Positions 1-7,903 are shown, numbered from the stretch's first letter. The stretch is DNA of 15,002 nucleotides from a bacterium (GCA_017538635.1 JAFYIM010000327.1:1-15002); one strand, 5' to 3'. Notes: a model not told the origin generated them from the sequence alone. Program-made: numbers and translations.

Positions 1-2
1 CT

Positions 3-2459
3 TCCAACGAAGGGCTTTATAAAACATTCTCCTCCGGCTGGCGCGACGAGGAAAATGACAGTGAGATCATTTATCGTTTTCGTTTTGAAGATCAGCTTAA
101 GAGCGCGGAAGAACCCTTCGCCGGCTATCTTCCTCTGACTTCCCCTAGGGACGCTTTGGGAAGAGAAAGAGCGAATCTGGCGGTTCTGGACGCGGAGAAG
201 GAGAATTGCGAAAGGATCCAAGGTGAGTGCGAAGAATTTCTGAAGGAGCGGGGCGAAGAGGCGCTTGCAAATGAACTGGCCGCCACGCTTATGGACGAAG
301 TTGACGTGGACCGCACGCGAAGAAGCGCTTCGCTTGCAGGGGAAAGCTTGAGATTCACCGGTCTGACAAAAGGGGACAACAAATTTCTTCCCTATTGGAA
401 GATCGATCGTCTGAGCTCTTTTTTCGACCTGGACACAAAAAACCTGGAGCCCTGCCTCTGGTTCGTGGTCACAAAAACAGCCTATGAGGAAAGAGGAGGC
501 GAGACCAATCTTTTCGTCACGCTGACGGAAACGCCCTACGGCAAGGCGGAGAAAGCCAAGTGGGAAACGTTTGCCGAGAAGGCGGGCCGCGAGCGCATAG
601 GAAATCTCTGGCAGGATTGGGACTGGGTCGGCGAAAGCGTAAGCTTCCTTTCCTCCTGCGGCGGAAAATATATTTCCGCCAAGATACTGGAAGCCAGGAA
701 AGACGGTTTCCTTTTGGAAGGCAAGCCTGAAGTAACCATGGGTTCCACCTTAACTAGGAGCTGGTGCAACGAAAGGGAAGAGATGGGCGTCCTGACTCTT
801 AAAAAGAGAGATCTTTGGCTTCTGGAAGGCTTGCAGACAAACTATTCCTACCGCGTCAGGCTCAGCGTTCTGAAAGGCGGCGCCGAACCGGAATTTTCCG
901 CGGGAAGCGCATTGACAGGCGGCTACTACCGAGTCGTCAGCGAAAAATACGGCAGCCTGCCTTTTTTTGTAGACTGCAAAGGGAAATCCGCTCTGGTTAT
1001 GGGAATGGAAGCGTACAGCCCCAGCTATTACCATTTTGAGAACGTTTCCTCCAACGCGCTGCACCTCTCCTCCTGGGGGATCCTTTGCGAGACGCCGGAA
1101 GGGGAAAAACGCAATATAGTTCCGCAATGGACAGGAACGCCGCTGTTGCAGCCGGGCGATACCGCCACCATTGCTTCCTGGTTCGAAGCCAACGGAAACG
1201 ACGATGTGACTGGCTACGCTATTCCTTCCGCCTGGGCCGTGCCCGTCAAGATCTGGGAAATAGGCGGCGGCGGAGACCGGAGAGGCTGGACATTTTCAAT
1301 TGGTTTGGATACCAAAAGAGATCATCCGCGCTCCGACAGACATTTGGAATATTCTATCGCTTATTTGCCAGCTGATCAGGAAGGGAAAAGCTTGACTCCC
1401 TTCCCCGTTCTTTCTCAGGAAGGAAACCATATCACGATTTTCGTGGGGAATCGTGATAATGCTTACAAATATCTTAAATCTCAGACTGTCTATCTGGGAG
1501 ATTTCGCTGTGGAGTCGCTCCGGAACGAAATAAACCTCGTTGACCAGTGGGGACAGAAGACGGCCCTCTTTAATCGTCTTCGCGAGATCCCGAAAGCGCC
1601 CGGCTACCACAAGGCGGAAGAAAACAAGGTGGAACGCAAGGACATTGCGGAACTTCTTGGAAGGATGCACAGCGACAAGATCACATTGCCTTTTGCTGAA
1701 AAAGCTGAAAATTACACCGAAACAAAATTCAAAGTCCAGCCTGTTTCCGGCAATGAGCTGGCGTTTACGGAGGGCGTCTCCTTTGGTGAAAATCTATTGA
1801 AAGGCTGTGATCTCATAACGCAAGACGGCGAAGTGTTCAGGATAACCGCTTCAATGGGAGCGACAGTCACACTTGACAGGAATCACGGCCTTAAAGGCGG
1901 GGAAGAAGTGACCGTCGCCCCGGACGGAAAAGAAGCTTATCTGCTAAGTCAAAGCTATGACGAAAGCGTCTGGCTACTGAAACTGCCGCCTGAAGCTCTC
2001 CTGCCGGCCGACCTTTATCTTCCCGGACACGCGCCCTTCCCCAAGAGACCGCCTCCAGTGTACAATGCCAGTATTTACAACAGGGAAAAAGATCTTTGGG
2101 AGCCGCGTTTGAATTATGCGAAATTCCCCGAGGGCGGCGTATTGCATCTCGGAAGAGTAGGTGAAGAGCATAGACTTAAAGGCGGTTTTATAAAAATCAA
2201 ATTAGACGGAGGCGAATGGCTGAGGCAGCCCTTTCTGGTTCCGGACAACCTCGTCAGGAAAAACGCCGAGGACCGCTGCGACAGCTTTATAGTCTATTAC
2301 GAAGTGGAAGCCAAAAGCGGCAAAAAAGCAGAAAGTTCCCCTGCAAAAAGGCAGGGATCCTTCCTGATCCAGCGCCGCTGGCAGCGCGGCGTAAAATGCC
2401 CCCAAAGCTTCTTCGCCGCGAAAAGTTCTTATTACAAACCCTTCGTCCAGGCAAACTAA
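3..2459 (+). CDS. Large hypothetical protein, 5'-truncated by window start
   Basis: I do not recognise this protein. The frame is open from the first complete codon at base 3 to the TAA at 2457-2459, giving 818 visible residues, so the true start lies upstream. A TTG at 156 could serve formally as a start, but the reading frame continues cleanly before it with the same composition, so it is not chosen. Residues about 50-115 are highly charged and probably helical. The remainder is rich in aromatic residues, glycine and alternating hydrophobic residues typical of beta-sheet domains. No transmembrane segment is visible in this part; any signal peptide or prepilin-like anchor would lie outside the window. 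I see no catalytic motif. It is separated from the next gene by 77 bases containing a promoter-like sequence, so it probably ends its own transcript. Coding status is very secure from length and codon use; function is unknown. Confidence 0.85.
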   Translation, partial: SNEGLYKTFSSGWRDEENDSEIIYRFRFEDQLKSAEEPFAGYLPLTSPRDALGRERANLAVLDAEKENCERIQGECEEFLKERGEEALANELAATLMDEVDVDRTRRSASLAGESLRFTGLTKGDNKFLPYWKIDRLSSFFDLDTKNLEPCLWFVVTKTAYEERGGETNLFVTLTETPYGKAEKAKWETFAEKAGRERIGNLWQDWDWVGESVSFLSSCGGKYISAKILEARKDGFLLEGKPEVTMGSTLTRSWCNEREEMGVLTLKKRDLWLLEGLQTNYSYRVRLSVLKGGAEPEFSAGSALTGGYYRVVSEKYGSLPFFVDCKGKSALVMGMEAYSPSYYHFENVSSNALHLSSWGILCETPEGEKRNIVPQWTGTPLLQPGDTATIASWFEANGNDDVTGYAIPSAWAVPVKIWEIGGGGDRRGWTFSIGLDTKRDHPRSDRHLEYSIAYLPADQEGKSLTPFPVLSQEGNHITIFVGNRDNAYKYLKSQTVYLGDFAVESLRNEINLVDQWGQKTALFNRLREIPKAPGYHKAEENKVERKDIAELLGRMHSDKITLPFAEKAENYTETKFKVQPVSGNELAFTEGVSFGENLLKGCDLITQDGEVFRITASMGATVTLDRNHGLKGGEEVTVAPDGKEAYLLSQSYDESVWLLKLPPEALLPADLYLPGHAPFPKRPPPVYNASIYNREKDLWEPRLNYAKFPEGGVLHLGRVGEEHRLKGGFIKIKLDGGEWLRQPFLVPDNLVRKNAEDRCDSFIVYYEVEAKSGKKAESSPAKRQGSFLIQRRWQRGVKCPQSFFAAKSSYYKPFVQAN

Positions 2460-2504
2460 AAAATCGCGCATGCTATCCCTCCGCGGGAAAAGTTCCTAAA
2501 TCTT

Positions 2505-2513
2505 TGCTATAAT
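2505..2513 (+). promoter_or_regulatory. Extended -10 promoter element upstream of Sel1 gene A
   Basis: The sequence TGCTATAAT is a perfect extended -10 (TGn followed by TATAAT at 2508-2513). No good -35 hexamer is present at the expected distance, which is usual for extended -10 promoters. Transcription would start near 2520, immediately before the Shine-Dalgarno AAGGAGGT at 2521-2528, giving a very short leader to the ATG at 2537. The same TTGCTATAAT string recurs upstream of the KBL-like gene. Confidence 0.6.
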
Positions 2514-2536
2514 TGAAGAAAAGGAGGTAAATTAAT

Positions 2537-4039
2537 ATGCGCGGTACTTTGTTTGTTTTGCTTGTTGCCATGGCAATTTCTGTTTTTGCGGGCGAACTCG
2601 ACGAATATTATGCCAAGCTTAAAAAAACTTACGATTGGCTCGGCGTGAAAACGGAATTGGATACCAAAAGTGCCGAGGAATACGCCAAGGACCTTAAGAA
2701 ATACCAAGCGGAAGCCGAAAAAGGAAGCGCTGAAGCCATGTACAGGCTGGGAAGAATGTATGAGGAAGGCCGCGGATCACTGACCTCCGATTACAAGACG
2801 GCCGTAGGCTGGTACAAAAAGGCTCTGGAAAAGAAGCATCCCGCGGCCATGAACCATCTGGCCACGCTTTTTATGACCAGACAAGGTGTGGAGATGGATT
2901 TTGAAAAAGCGGTAAAACTTTACACCGAAGCCGCCAAGCTAGGCAACACCGACGCAATGCTGAATCTCGGCGTGCTTCATGAAAACGGGCTGGTCTTTAA
3001 GAAGGATTACAAGGAAGCCGTGAAGCTTTATGAAAAAGCCGCGGAAGGCGGGAACGCCGCCGCCCTGAAATTGCTTGCTGAGGTTTACACCGACGAATAC
3101 GGAGATCATGAAGAATTTCGCAATTGGAAAAAGATTGTGCCTAGTTATGAAAAAGCGGCCGCCATCGGCAGCACCGAAGCCATGGTCAAATTGGCGGACA
3201 TTTACCTTACTGGCGGCCCGTACCACATAAAGTGGGTCAAACCCGATCCAAAGAAGGCGCTCGACTTGTACAAGAAGGCTTTGAACAGGGGCAGCGGCGA
3301 GGCGGCGGGAAGGATAATGCAGATCGTCATGATGGAAGAAAAATCTGCGCCGGATGATCCCGAGCTGAAAAGGTTGGCGGAAAAAATGGCCAAACTATGG
3401 GCTGTCGCAAATTTTGGTTTGAACGACATGCCGGGCGATGATGAAGATTTCGAAGAGATAGGCGAACTGGATCTGGACGAGAATGACGACGATGACAGAC
3501 TCTGCAGTTTTTATGACAACCGTCTGCCGTTGCTGGACGAAGGGATGGAAGGTCGCGACGGACATTGGACCTTCACGCTTCTTTACGAGGACGGCGGAAC
3601 GAAATTCATCAAGGAAAGATGCCTTACCGTCGAGACCGTGGCCAAGTGGTATGAAAAGGAAATACAAAAAGGCAATGTGGAAGCCATGTACGAACTGGGA
3701 AAACTTTACAGCGAAAATCGCGTAGAGATTCCTTACGAGCTTACTAAAGACAATAATCGTTATTATGAGGACAAGGCCATCGAGCTTTTCAAAAAAGCTT
3801 CCGAAAAAGGACATGCGGACGCCATGCGCAGAATTGGCGATATTTACAGGCAAAGGTCCGAGTACAATATCGTAGGCAGCAAAGATCTCGAGGGTGAGAA
3901 AAGGAAAGCTTACGATAACAAGGCAAAGGCCATCGAGTGGTATGAGAAAGCCGGAGAAAATGGCAGCAAGAGGGGAAAAGAAGAAGCGAAAGAGTTGAAA
4001 AACAGGAAGTTTTTCTGGGAAGAAAACGATAAAAAATGA
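2537..4039 (+). CDS. Secreted Sel1-repeat protein A
   Basis: A 500-residue exported protein built from Sel1-like (TPR-type) helical repeats, which usually act as protein-binding scaffolds. Residues 1-18 form a Sec signal peptide with hydrophobic core 4-17 and a V-F-A cleavage site before G19. Sel1 units with the hallmark A-x-x-x-L-G/A and A-x-x-W/L-Y-x-K-A patterns run from about 55 to 260. A non-repeat section follows: a very acidic stretch at 301-320, then the LYEDG motif at 349-353. Two or more further Sel1 units occupy about 366-485. The ATG is fixed by AAGGAGGT at 2521-2528, nine bases upstream of it. It is the first of three paralogs (with the genes at 4611 and 6095), about half identical to them by eye in the N-terminal repeats. 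It is 28 bases from the nitroreductase gene and probably cotranscribed with it. Its substrate or partner cannot be deduced; an enzyme role is unlikely. Confidence 0.9.
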   Translation: MRGTLFVLLVAMAISVFAGELDEYYAKLKKTYDWLGVKTELDTKSAEEYAKDLKKYQAEAEKGSAEAMYRLGRMYEEGRGSLTSDYKTAVGWYKKALEKKHPAAMNHLATLFMTRQGVEMDFEKAVKLYTEAAKLGNTDAMLNLGVLHENGLVFKKDYKEAVKLYEKAAEGGNAAALKLLAEVYTDEYGDHEEFRNWKKIVPSYEKAAAIGSTEAMVKLADIYLTGGPYHIKWVKPDPKKALDLYKKALNRGSGEAAGRIMQIVMMEEKSAPDDPELKRLAEKMAKLWAVANFGLNDMPGDDEDFEEIGELDLDENDDDDRLCSFYDNRLPLLDEGMEGRDGHWTFTLLYEDGGTKFIKERCLTVETVAKWYEKEIQKGNVEAMYELGKLYSENRVEIPYELTKDNNRYYEDKAIELFKKASEKGHADAMRRIGDIYRQRSEYNIVGSKDLEGEKRKAYDNKAKAIEWYEKAGENGSKRGKEEAKELKNRKFFWEENDKK

Positions 4040-4067
4040 AACAACGTTTTTCCGTTGAGGAGCGACT

Positions 4068-4598
4068 ATGGACAACGAGATCTTGAAAGCCTTGCGCGAA
4101 CGCCGCAGCATCCGCAGTTTTAAAAAGGAACAGATCACAGACGAAGAATTGAAGGCCGTGCTTGAGGCCGGAACATACGCGCCGACCGGCATGGGCTACC
4201 AGGACCCCTGGATCGTGGCCGTGCAGGACCCTGAGATCATCGCGCAGCTTGTTAAAATGAACGCGGCTGTAATGAACAGCAAAAATAATCCGTATTACGA
4301 CGCTCCGACAATCGTGCTCGTCTTCGGATCACCTCTGGAAAAGTGGGGCAATTCCGTTTGCGACGGCTCCCTTGTCCTCGGCAATATGATGAACGCCGCC
4401 CACGCCATAGGCTTGGGATCCTGCTGGATCAACAGGGAAAGGGAAATGTTCGCGACCGAGGAAGGCAAGGAGCTTATGGCGAAACTGGGTCTTCCGGAAG
4501 GCCTGATAGGCATCGGCAGCATTTCCTTGGGTTACATAGCAAAAGAGGCGGCGCCCCCCAAACCAAGGAAAGAAAACTACTACAGGATCATCAAATAG
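4068..4598 (+). CDS. Nitroreductase family protein (FMN-dependent oxidoreductase)
   Basis: A 176-residue nitroreductase-family flavoprotein, expected to be a cytoplasmic FMN enzyme that uses NAD(P)H to reduce nitro compounds, quinones or other electron acceptors. Seen in the sequence: the N-terminal phosphate-binding motif RRSIRSF at 12-18; the segment APTGMGYQDPW at 38-48, in the place of the usual APSGxNxQPW; a beta-strand DAPTIVLVF at 78-86; and the family core from DGSLVLGN (99-106) to GLGSCWI (115-121). The length matches short single-domain members. GAGGAG at 4057-4062 is a good ribosome binding site for the ATG at 4068. The gene lies 28 bases after Sel1 gene A and 12 bases before Sel1 gene B, so all three are likely one transcript. 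There is no signal peptide, unlike the neighbours. The natural substrate cannot be told from sequence. Confidence 0.93.
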   Translation: MDNEILKALRERRSIRSFKKEQITDEELKAVLEAGTYAPTGMGYQDPWIVAVQDPEIIAQLVKMNAAVMNSKNNPYYDAPTIVLVFGSPLEKWGNSVCDGSLVLGNMMNAAHAIGLGSCWINREREMFATEEGKELMAKLGLPEGLIGIGSISLGYIAKEAAPPKPRKENYYRIIK

Positions 4599-4610
4599 CG
4601 AGCGATTACT

Positions 4611-6077
4611 ATGAAAAAAACACTTCTTGTTCTCTTTGTTTTTATCTTTGCCCTGAAGGCAGTTTCGGGAGTTGATATTTCCGTGATCGCCGAGGCGTAT
4701 TCCAAATTGGGCGCCGAGCTTAAGATCGAGCGGAAAACAGACAAGGAATACGACAAGGACCTGAAGAAACACCTTGCCGGAGCTAAATCCGGAAACGCGG
4801 AAGAAATGTACAAGCTCGGAAGGATGATAGAAGCCGGCGAGGGCTCCATAACGTCCAATATTCCCGCGGCGCTGAAATGGTACGAGAAAGCGGCGTCCAA
4901 GAAAAATCCTGCCGCTATAAACCACCTGGCTGGGATGTATATGACCGGCCAGGGAGTGCAGCTGGATATCGACAAAGGGCTGGAACTATACAAGCAAAGC
5001 GCGGCTTTGGGCAACTCCGACGCCATGTGCAATCTGGGCGTGTTGAGTGAAAAAGGAGTTGGCATAAAGGCAAACGAGAAAGCGGCCACCAACTGGTACC
5101 AAAAAGCCGCGGACAAGGGCAACGCTGTCGCGATGCTTAAACTCGGCAAGATATTCTCTAGAAGCAGTTCGGATCTCTACGACAAGAAAAAAGCCGTGCA
5201 TTGGCTGGAGAAGTCAGCGGAAAAAGGCAGTTCCGTAGCTATGCATGAGCTTGCGTCTTTTTATGGTGCAAACGGGATGAGCAATCACAGAAAAATCGCT
5301 AGCCTTTGCATGAAATCGTTGGAGAAAGGCAACAACTCCGCTTTTGGAGATATCATGGGCTTTGCAATGGCCTACGAACAAATGGGGATCTCCGACTCTA
5401 AGATAAAGGAAATTGGGAGAAAGGTCGGTAAGAGAACTTATATAAGCGTTATCGGCTCCCAACTTGACGAAGATGACGAAGACATCGCCGTGCAAGATGA
5501 ACATGTTGACAGGCTGTTTATCAACAGCGAAGAATTCGATCTGAAAAAGGAAGATCTTCCCCTGATCAGGGAGGGCGCATACCGCGACGACGAGCCGGGG
5601 ATTTTTTGCCTTCTGTATGAAGACGGCGAAACGGACTATATAAAGGCTAGGGCGTTAAACAGAGAAAGGGTATTCCAATGGTATGAAAAGCAGGCTGAAA
5701 AAGGTGATTTCACAGCCATGTACCAGTTGGGTAAAATTTACAGCGGCCGGGACAGGTTTTCCGGCAGCCAAAAAGAAAGGGAAGAGTTTGAAAAGGGTGT
5801 TTCCATGCTGAAAAAATGTGCTGAAAACGGAGATCCCTACGCCATGTTTGCATTAGGTGAAGCCGATTACAGCGTTTATGCCAGGGATTACAATTGGCTG
5901 AGGGGAAAGCCTAAAGACGGTGAAGCCGAATACGACAAATTAAAGAAAGAATACTTGGAAATAAAATCATCAATGTTAGGTTGGTACGAAAAAGCGGCGA
6001 AAGCTGGGAACAAAAGAGCCAAAGAGAAATACGACTCTGTTAAAGCAGATCCGGAGCCTTGGGAGCAAAGGAACTAA
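4611..6077 (+). CDS. Secreted Sel1-repeat protein B
   Basis: A 488-residue exported Sel1-repeat protein, paralogous to A and C. The signal peptide covers residues 1-20, with MKK followed by a hydrophobic core and a likely cut after V-S-G. Sel1 units run from about 56 to 245, including the closely conserved INHLAGMYMTG at 103-113. The central module has an acidic run at 286-291 and LYEDGET at 335-341. More repeats follow from about 355, and the protein ends with a tail around P481-E482-P483-W484. By eye about two thirds of residues 46-172 are identical to protein C. No clear Shine-Dalgarno precedes the ATG, which lies 12 bases after the nitroreductase stop, so translation may be coupled. The stop is 17 bases before the start of gene C. 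The C-terminal 40 residues also resemble the end of the protein at 9164-9886. Likely a periplasmic or surface scaffold; partner unknown. Confidence 0.9.
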   Translation: MKKTLLVLFVFIFALKAVSGVDISVIAEAYSKLGAELKIERKTDKEYDKDLKKHLAGAKSGNAEEMYKLGRMIEAGEGSITSNIPAALKWYEKAASKKNPAAINHLAGMYMTGQGVQLDIDKGLELYKQSAALGNSDAMCNLGVLSEKGVGIKANEKAATNWYQKAADKGNAVAMLKLGKIFSRSSSDLYDKKKAVHWLEKSAEKGSSVAMHELASFYGANGMSNHRKIASLCMKSLEKGNNSAFGDIMGFAMAYEQMGISDSKIKEIGRKVGKRTYISVIGSQLDEDDEDIAVQDEHVDRLFINSEEFDLKKEDLPLIREGAYRDDEPGIFCLLYEDGETDYIKARALNRERVFQWYEKQAEKGDFTAMYQLGKIYSGRDRFSGSQKEREEFEKGVSMLKKCAENGDPYAMFALGEADYSVYARDYNWLRGKPKDGEAEYDKLKKEYLEIKSSMLGWYEKAAKAGNKRAKEKYDSVKADPEPWEQRN

Positions 6078-6094
6078 ATTACAAAGGACATCAC

Positions 6095-7525
6095 ATGCGC
6101 ATTATTTTGATTGCTTTGTCGTTTTTTATTGCGACAGTCGCCTATTGCGGACTGGACATGGAGACTGTCAAAAAGTTGTATGCTGATCTTGGCATAGAGC
6201 TGAAAACGGACCAAAAGACCGTTGAGGAATATGACAAGGACTTGAAGAAGTACCAGGCAGAAGCTAAAAAAGGGGATGCTGAGGCAATCTACAAGATTGG
6301 GCGGATGTTCGAAGCCGGTCAGGGCTCGCTTAAGGCTGATATGAAAAAGGCTCTTACGTGCTACGAAAAAGCCGCCTCCAAAAACAACGCCGCAGCCATA
6401 AATCATCTTGCCGGAATGTACATGACCGGTCACGGAGTGGAAGCCGATATAGACAAAGCCTTGGAGCTTTACAAAAAAAGCGCGGAACTTGGCAATTCTG
6501 ACGCCATGTGCAACCTGGGCATCCTTAATGAAAATGGCATTGGCTTTGAGGAAAATTATAAGGACGCCCTGGAGTGGTATCAAAAATCTGCTGAAAAAGG
6601 GAACGTTGCCGGTATGTACAATACGGGACGCATATTTGGTATGTACAATGTGGGAAGCGTAATCAGTACTTACCATAACGAATTGTTTGATATTAAAAAA
6701 GCAGTTTCCTGGCTTGATAAGGCAATCGAAGCGGGCAGCACCTCGGCCATGATCGAGATGGCTAATCATTATACATACGGAACTGTTGGACAAAAGGCAG
6801 ACCATAAAAAAGCTTTTGAGCTGTATATGAAAGCTGCCGAGAAGGACAATAGGACTGCTTTGGGAAAAATATTTAATATGGGCTTGAATGGAAAGTGTGA
6901 CTTTGCAGAGGCCAAGTCTGTTTATGAAAAGCTCAAGGAAAAGACGTCATCGGATGAGAAAGGCACCTCGAAGTATCCGGAATACCGAATGCTGATCTTC
7001 AATTTTGGCGAATATGATGTTTTTAGAAAGAAGCAACCGCTTCTAGGGGAAGGCTTTTATAACAAAAACACCGACAGCAATGTAATATGCGCTTTATATG
7101 AAGACGGCGAGACCGGGCACATCATGGAAAGAGGTCTTTCTTTTAAAACTTTGGCGAAATGGTATGAAAAAAATGTCGAAAAAGGCGATGCTGCTTCTAT
7201 GTACCAATTGGGCATGATGCACCGCAATTTGATATTGTTCAGTGAATATGAGGAACAGGAACAAAAGAAAAACTATGACGTTTCTAACGAGAAGGCGATA
7301 CCTTTATTTGAAAAAGCCGCCGAGCAGGGGCACGCCGCCTCGATGTTCCAGTTGGGAGAAATTTATCGTTTCAGAGAAAAAGTTGCAGACCAATACGAAA
7401 AAGATCCAGCAAAGGTTAAGGAAATAGTCAAGAAAAACAAAGCCCTTGCTTCTGAATGGTACAGAAAAGCGGCGGCGAAAGGGCACAAAAGGGCGAAAAA
7501 AGCCCTGGAAAGCATAAAAAAATAA
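6095..7525 (+). CDS. Secreted Sel1-repeat protein C
   Basis: A 476-residue exported Sel1-repeat protein, third of the paralogous set. I chose the ATG at 6095 rather than the in-frame TTG at 6059: the TTG start would overlap gene B and put 12 polar residues before the signal peptide, while the ATG has AAAGGA at 6083-6088 upstream. Residues 1-18 form the signal peptide, cleaved after T-V-A or at C18. Sel1 units cover about 55-255, the central non-repeat module lies at about 285-345 with LYEDGET at 334-340, and further units lie at about 351-472. A 27-base in-frame tandem duplication (6611-6664) adds nine residues compared with B. Codon use is more AT-rich than in A and B. V-A-Y-C at 15-18 is not a proper lipobox because Y precedes the cysteine, so a lipoprotein is doubtful. 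This gene probably ends the transcript that includes B. Confidence 0.9.
   Translation: MRIILIALSFFIATVAYCGLDMETVKKLYADLGIELKTDQKTVEEYDKDLKKYQAEAKKGDAEAIYKIGRMFEAGQGSLKADMKKALTCYEKAASKNNAAAINHLAGMYMTGHGVEADIDKALELYKKSAELGNSDAMCNLGILNENGIGFEENYKDALEWYQKSAEKGNVAGMYNTGRIFGMYNVGSVISTYHNELFDIKKAVSWLDKAIEAGSTSAMIEMANHYTYGTVGQKADHKKAFELYMKAAEKDNRTALGKIFNMGLNGKCDFAEAKSVYEKLKEKTSSDEKGTSKYPEYRMLIFNFGEYDVFRKKQPLLGEGFYNKNTDSNVICALYEDGETGHIMERGLSFKTLAKWYEKNVEKGDAASMYQLGMMHRNLILFSEYEEQEQKKNYDVSNEKAIPLFEKAAEQGHAASMFQLGEIYRFREKVADQYEKDPAKVKEIVKKNKALASEWYRKAAAKGHKRAKKALESIKK
6611..6664 (+). repeat. In-frame 27-bp tandem duplication inside Sel1 gene C
   Basis: Two adjacent 27-base units, 6611-6637 and 6638-6664, both begin with GGTATGTACAAT. 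They encode GMYNTGRIF (173-181) and GMYNVGSVI (182-190). Paralog B has only one equivalent unit, so this looks like a slippage duplication that has begun to diverge. Confidence 0.75.
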
Positions 7526-7670
7526 CAAGCAAAAGCTTTAATCTTCGTCACCCCCAACCTTATGAAAAGGAATCTTAATGCTGGGAAAATAGTGTAAATT
7601 TTATAGCAAAAATAGCATTATTTAGTGTTGATTTTGACCTAAATATTGCATTATTTTCCAAAACACCAAT
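7526..7670. other. AT-rich intergenic region with imperfect 33-bp tandem repeat
   Basis: This 145-base gap holds no open frame I would support and no tRNA-like fold or intrinsic terminator. Its main structure is an imperfect tandem direct repeat with a 33-base period: 7590-7622 and 7623-7655 agree at 24 of 33 positions by hand count. The best conserved parts are TAGTGT (7590, 7623) and GCATTATTT (7615, 7648). TTGATT (7628-7633) and TTGACC (7634-7639) could be weak -35 elements, but no convincing -10 follows either. The region leads into the small gene remnant at 7671. Confidence 0.5.
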
Positions 7671-7862
7671 ATGAAAAAAATCATAATTCTAACGGCAGCG
7701 CTCTGTTTGTGCCTTTCGCTGGTGGCGACGGAAGGGGAATCCGAGCAGGAAAAAGAGCACTGGCCGAACTGGGAACCTACAAATTTGGCGATAGGTCCGT
7801 TCAATACGGCAGCAGGGATTATGTGCTTTTCACCGCTTGGCAATAAGGGAATCGAGGCTTGA
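7671..7862 (+). pseudogene. Truncated copy of secreted-protein gene (63 codons)
   Basis: A 63-codon frame from ATG 7671 to a TGA ending at 7862. Residues 1-20 are a signal peptide (MKK, hydrophobic core, V-A-T near the cut). Residues 1-56 align with the first 51 residues of the 240-residue protein at 9164-9886: both have SLVA, EG, EQEKE, a conserved W, an NL..GP segment and FSPL. After FSPL the similarity stops and the frame ends nine codons later, just before the ATPase promoter region. No Shine-Dalgarno precedes the ATG. The simplest reading is the 5' remnant of a duplicated gene that lost its body by insertion or deletion. A short exported peptide is possible, because the signal peptide and frame are intact. 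Confidence 0.6.
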
Positions 7863-7881
7863 CTCTCAGATAAATTTCGGC

Positions 7882-7900
7882 TATTATGTAGTATCACTAC
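7882..7900 (+). promoter_or_regulatory. Candidate -10 with adjacent inverted repeat before the ATPase gene
   Basis: TATTAT at 7882-7887 is a five-of-six match to the -10 consensus. It is followed directly by the perfect short palindrome GTAGT-ATC-ACTAC at 7888-7900, which would sit on the transcription start and ends three bases before the ATG at 7904. This could be an operator or a small hairpin at the start of the message. There is no Shine-Dalgarno for that ATG. Both elements are short, so chance is not excluded. Confidence 0.35.
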
Positions 7901-7903
7901 AAA

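Noticed and set aside
2476..2488. Hairpin TCCC-TCCGC-GGGA after the first gene, as a possible terminator
   Set aside because: The stem is only four pairs and is followed by A residues, not a T run.
3395..4192. A 265-codon minus-strand frame crossing the end of Sel1 gene A and the start of the nitroreductase gene
   Set aside because: It overlaps two well-supported genes. Its hydrophobic composition is the expected complement of lysine- and glutamate-rich Sel1 coding sequence, not evidence of a membrane protein.
6059..6094. Upstream TTG start for Sel1 gene C
   Set aside because: It would overlap gene B and add polar residues ahead of an intact signal peptide; the ATG at 6095 has a better ribosome binding site.
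6137..6148. Possible lipobox V-A-Y-C in Sel1 protein C
   Set aside because: The residue before the cysteine is tyrosine, where G, A or S is required, and paralogs A and B have ordinary signal peptidase I sites.
7632..7644. TTTTGACCTAAAT, found again at 14976-14988
   Set aside because: A single shared 13-mer is about what chance gives in a window of this size; the flanks differ and the second copy lies inside a coding frame.
7646..7846. A 66-codon + strand frame overlapping the gene remnant in another frame
   Set aside because: It has no signal peptide, no ribosome binding site and no similarity to neighbours, whereas the overlapping frame at 7671 clearly matches the gene at 9164.
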